Shown here in pieces: positions 6,464 through 6,560 of a stretch of 6,560 bases of DNA. The translations under genes and the position numbers were made by a program. The stretch's first letter is position 1; each line of letters opens with the position of its first letter. The notes beneath the pieces are model-generated. The model did no database searches. It was not told the DNA's origin and saw nothing but the letters and a program-made list of their open reading frames with translations. The DNA is from Betaproteobacteria bacterium (lineage in GTDB: Bacteria; Pseudomonadota; Gammaproteobacteria; Burkholderiales; Burkholderiaceae): the NCBI GenBank assembly GCA_015654605.1, contig JAATGO010000145.1, forward strand, positions 1 to 6,560, in the 5' to 3' direction.

Positions 6464-6560
6464 GACACCGGCGTGTTGTCGGCAACAACCGCCTTCGGCA
6501 AAACCGTGGTCACCGCCTGGTTGATTGCCAAACGCGGCGTCAACTCGCTGATCCTTGTGC
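6371..6560 (+). CDS. Superfamily 2 DEAD/DEAH-type helicase, internal fragment
   Basis: The plus-strand frame beginning with GAC at 6371 stays open to the right edge. It reads like the entry of an SF2 helicase motor of the XPB/SSL2 (COG1061) kind: F-Q-G-E-L-R-P-E-Q (6407-6433), then H-D-T-G-V-L-S and the Walker A motif A-T-T-A-F-G-K-T (6482-6505, with K at 6500 and T at 6503), then [15 protein letters not shown], which leads into motif Ia. From memory this wording (H-D-x-G-V-L, T-A-F-G-K-T-V, R-G-V-N-T-L) is typical of large proteins that join an archaeo-eukaryotic primase domain to a helicase and are named after TOTE conflict systems. That assignment cannot be confirmed from 63 residues. No start codon or N-terminal domain is present; the sequence to the left is reductase. 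The remainder would lie beyond the window. Confidence 0.75.

Noticed and set aside
1..6560. CRISPR array, tRNA, rRNA or insertion sequence
   Set aside because: No spaced direct repeats, cloverleaf, rRNA-like sequence or transposase reading was seen on either strand.

Overview
The window looks like a stretch of a Burkholderiales genome, possibly an Oxalobacteraceae-type relative of Herbaspirillum or Collimonas. This placement rests on the style of the ferredoxin/flavodoxin-NADP reductase and on what looks like a group I Hrp promoter. It is a judgement from memory, not a database result.

Layout, left to right. (1) Positions 3-284 (+) hold the C-terminal end of a phytase-like esterase domain protein that starts outside the window. 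(2) A short convergent intergenic region (285-439) carries a 13-bp tandem repeat and a 38-nt nearly perfect palindrome that probably ends transcription. (3) Positions 440-5140 (-) encode one very large protein of 1566 residues with no recognised family. It has a Ser/Thr-rich disordered N-terminus without a signal peptide, a hydrophobic Gly/Ala-rich middle, a helical segment and a long C-terminal part. It contains no cysteine at all. (4) Directly upstream, at 5204-5231 (-), is GGAACT-N15-CCACTCA. This is an almost perfect hrp box, the promoter recognised by the ECF sigma factor HrpL. Together these make the large gene a strong candidate for an undescribed type III secretion effector. (5) A 468-bp gene-poor spacer (5141-5608) holds that promoter, a 12-bp palindrome and a hairpin. 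(6) Positions 5609 to about 6370 (-) encode the C-terminal three quarters of a ferredoxin/flavodoxin-NADP reductase.

Near 6370 the reductase homology stops abruptly. From there to the right edge the opposite strand reads as the start of a superfamily 2 helicase motor domain (Walker A ATTAFGKT), and GC content rises sharply. Two unrelated genes, both lacking their N-termini, therefore meet head to head. This is either a real rearrangement breakpoint or a chimeric assembly or amplification joint. The reductase frame stays open into the foreign part only because it runs antisense to the helicase codons.

The genes do not form one pathway. The best reading is an orphan, Hrp-regulated effector gene lying between housekeeping-type genes, with a suspicious joint at the right end.
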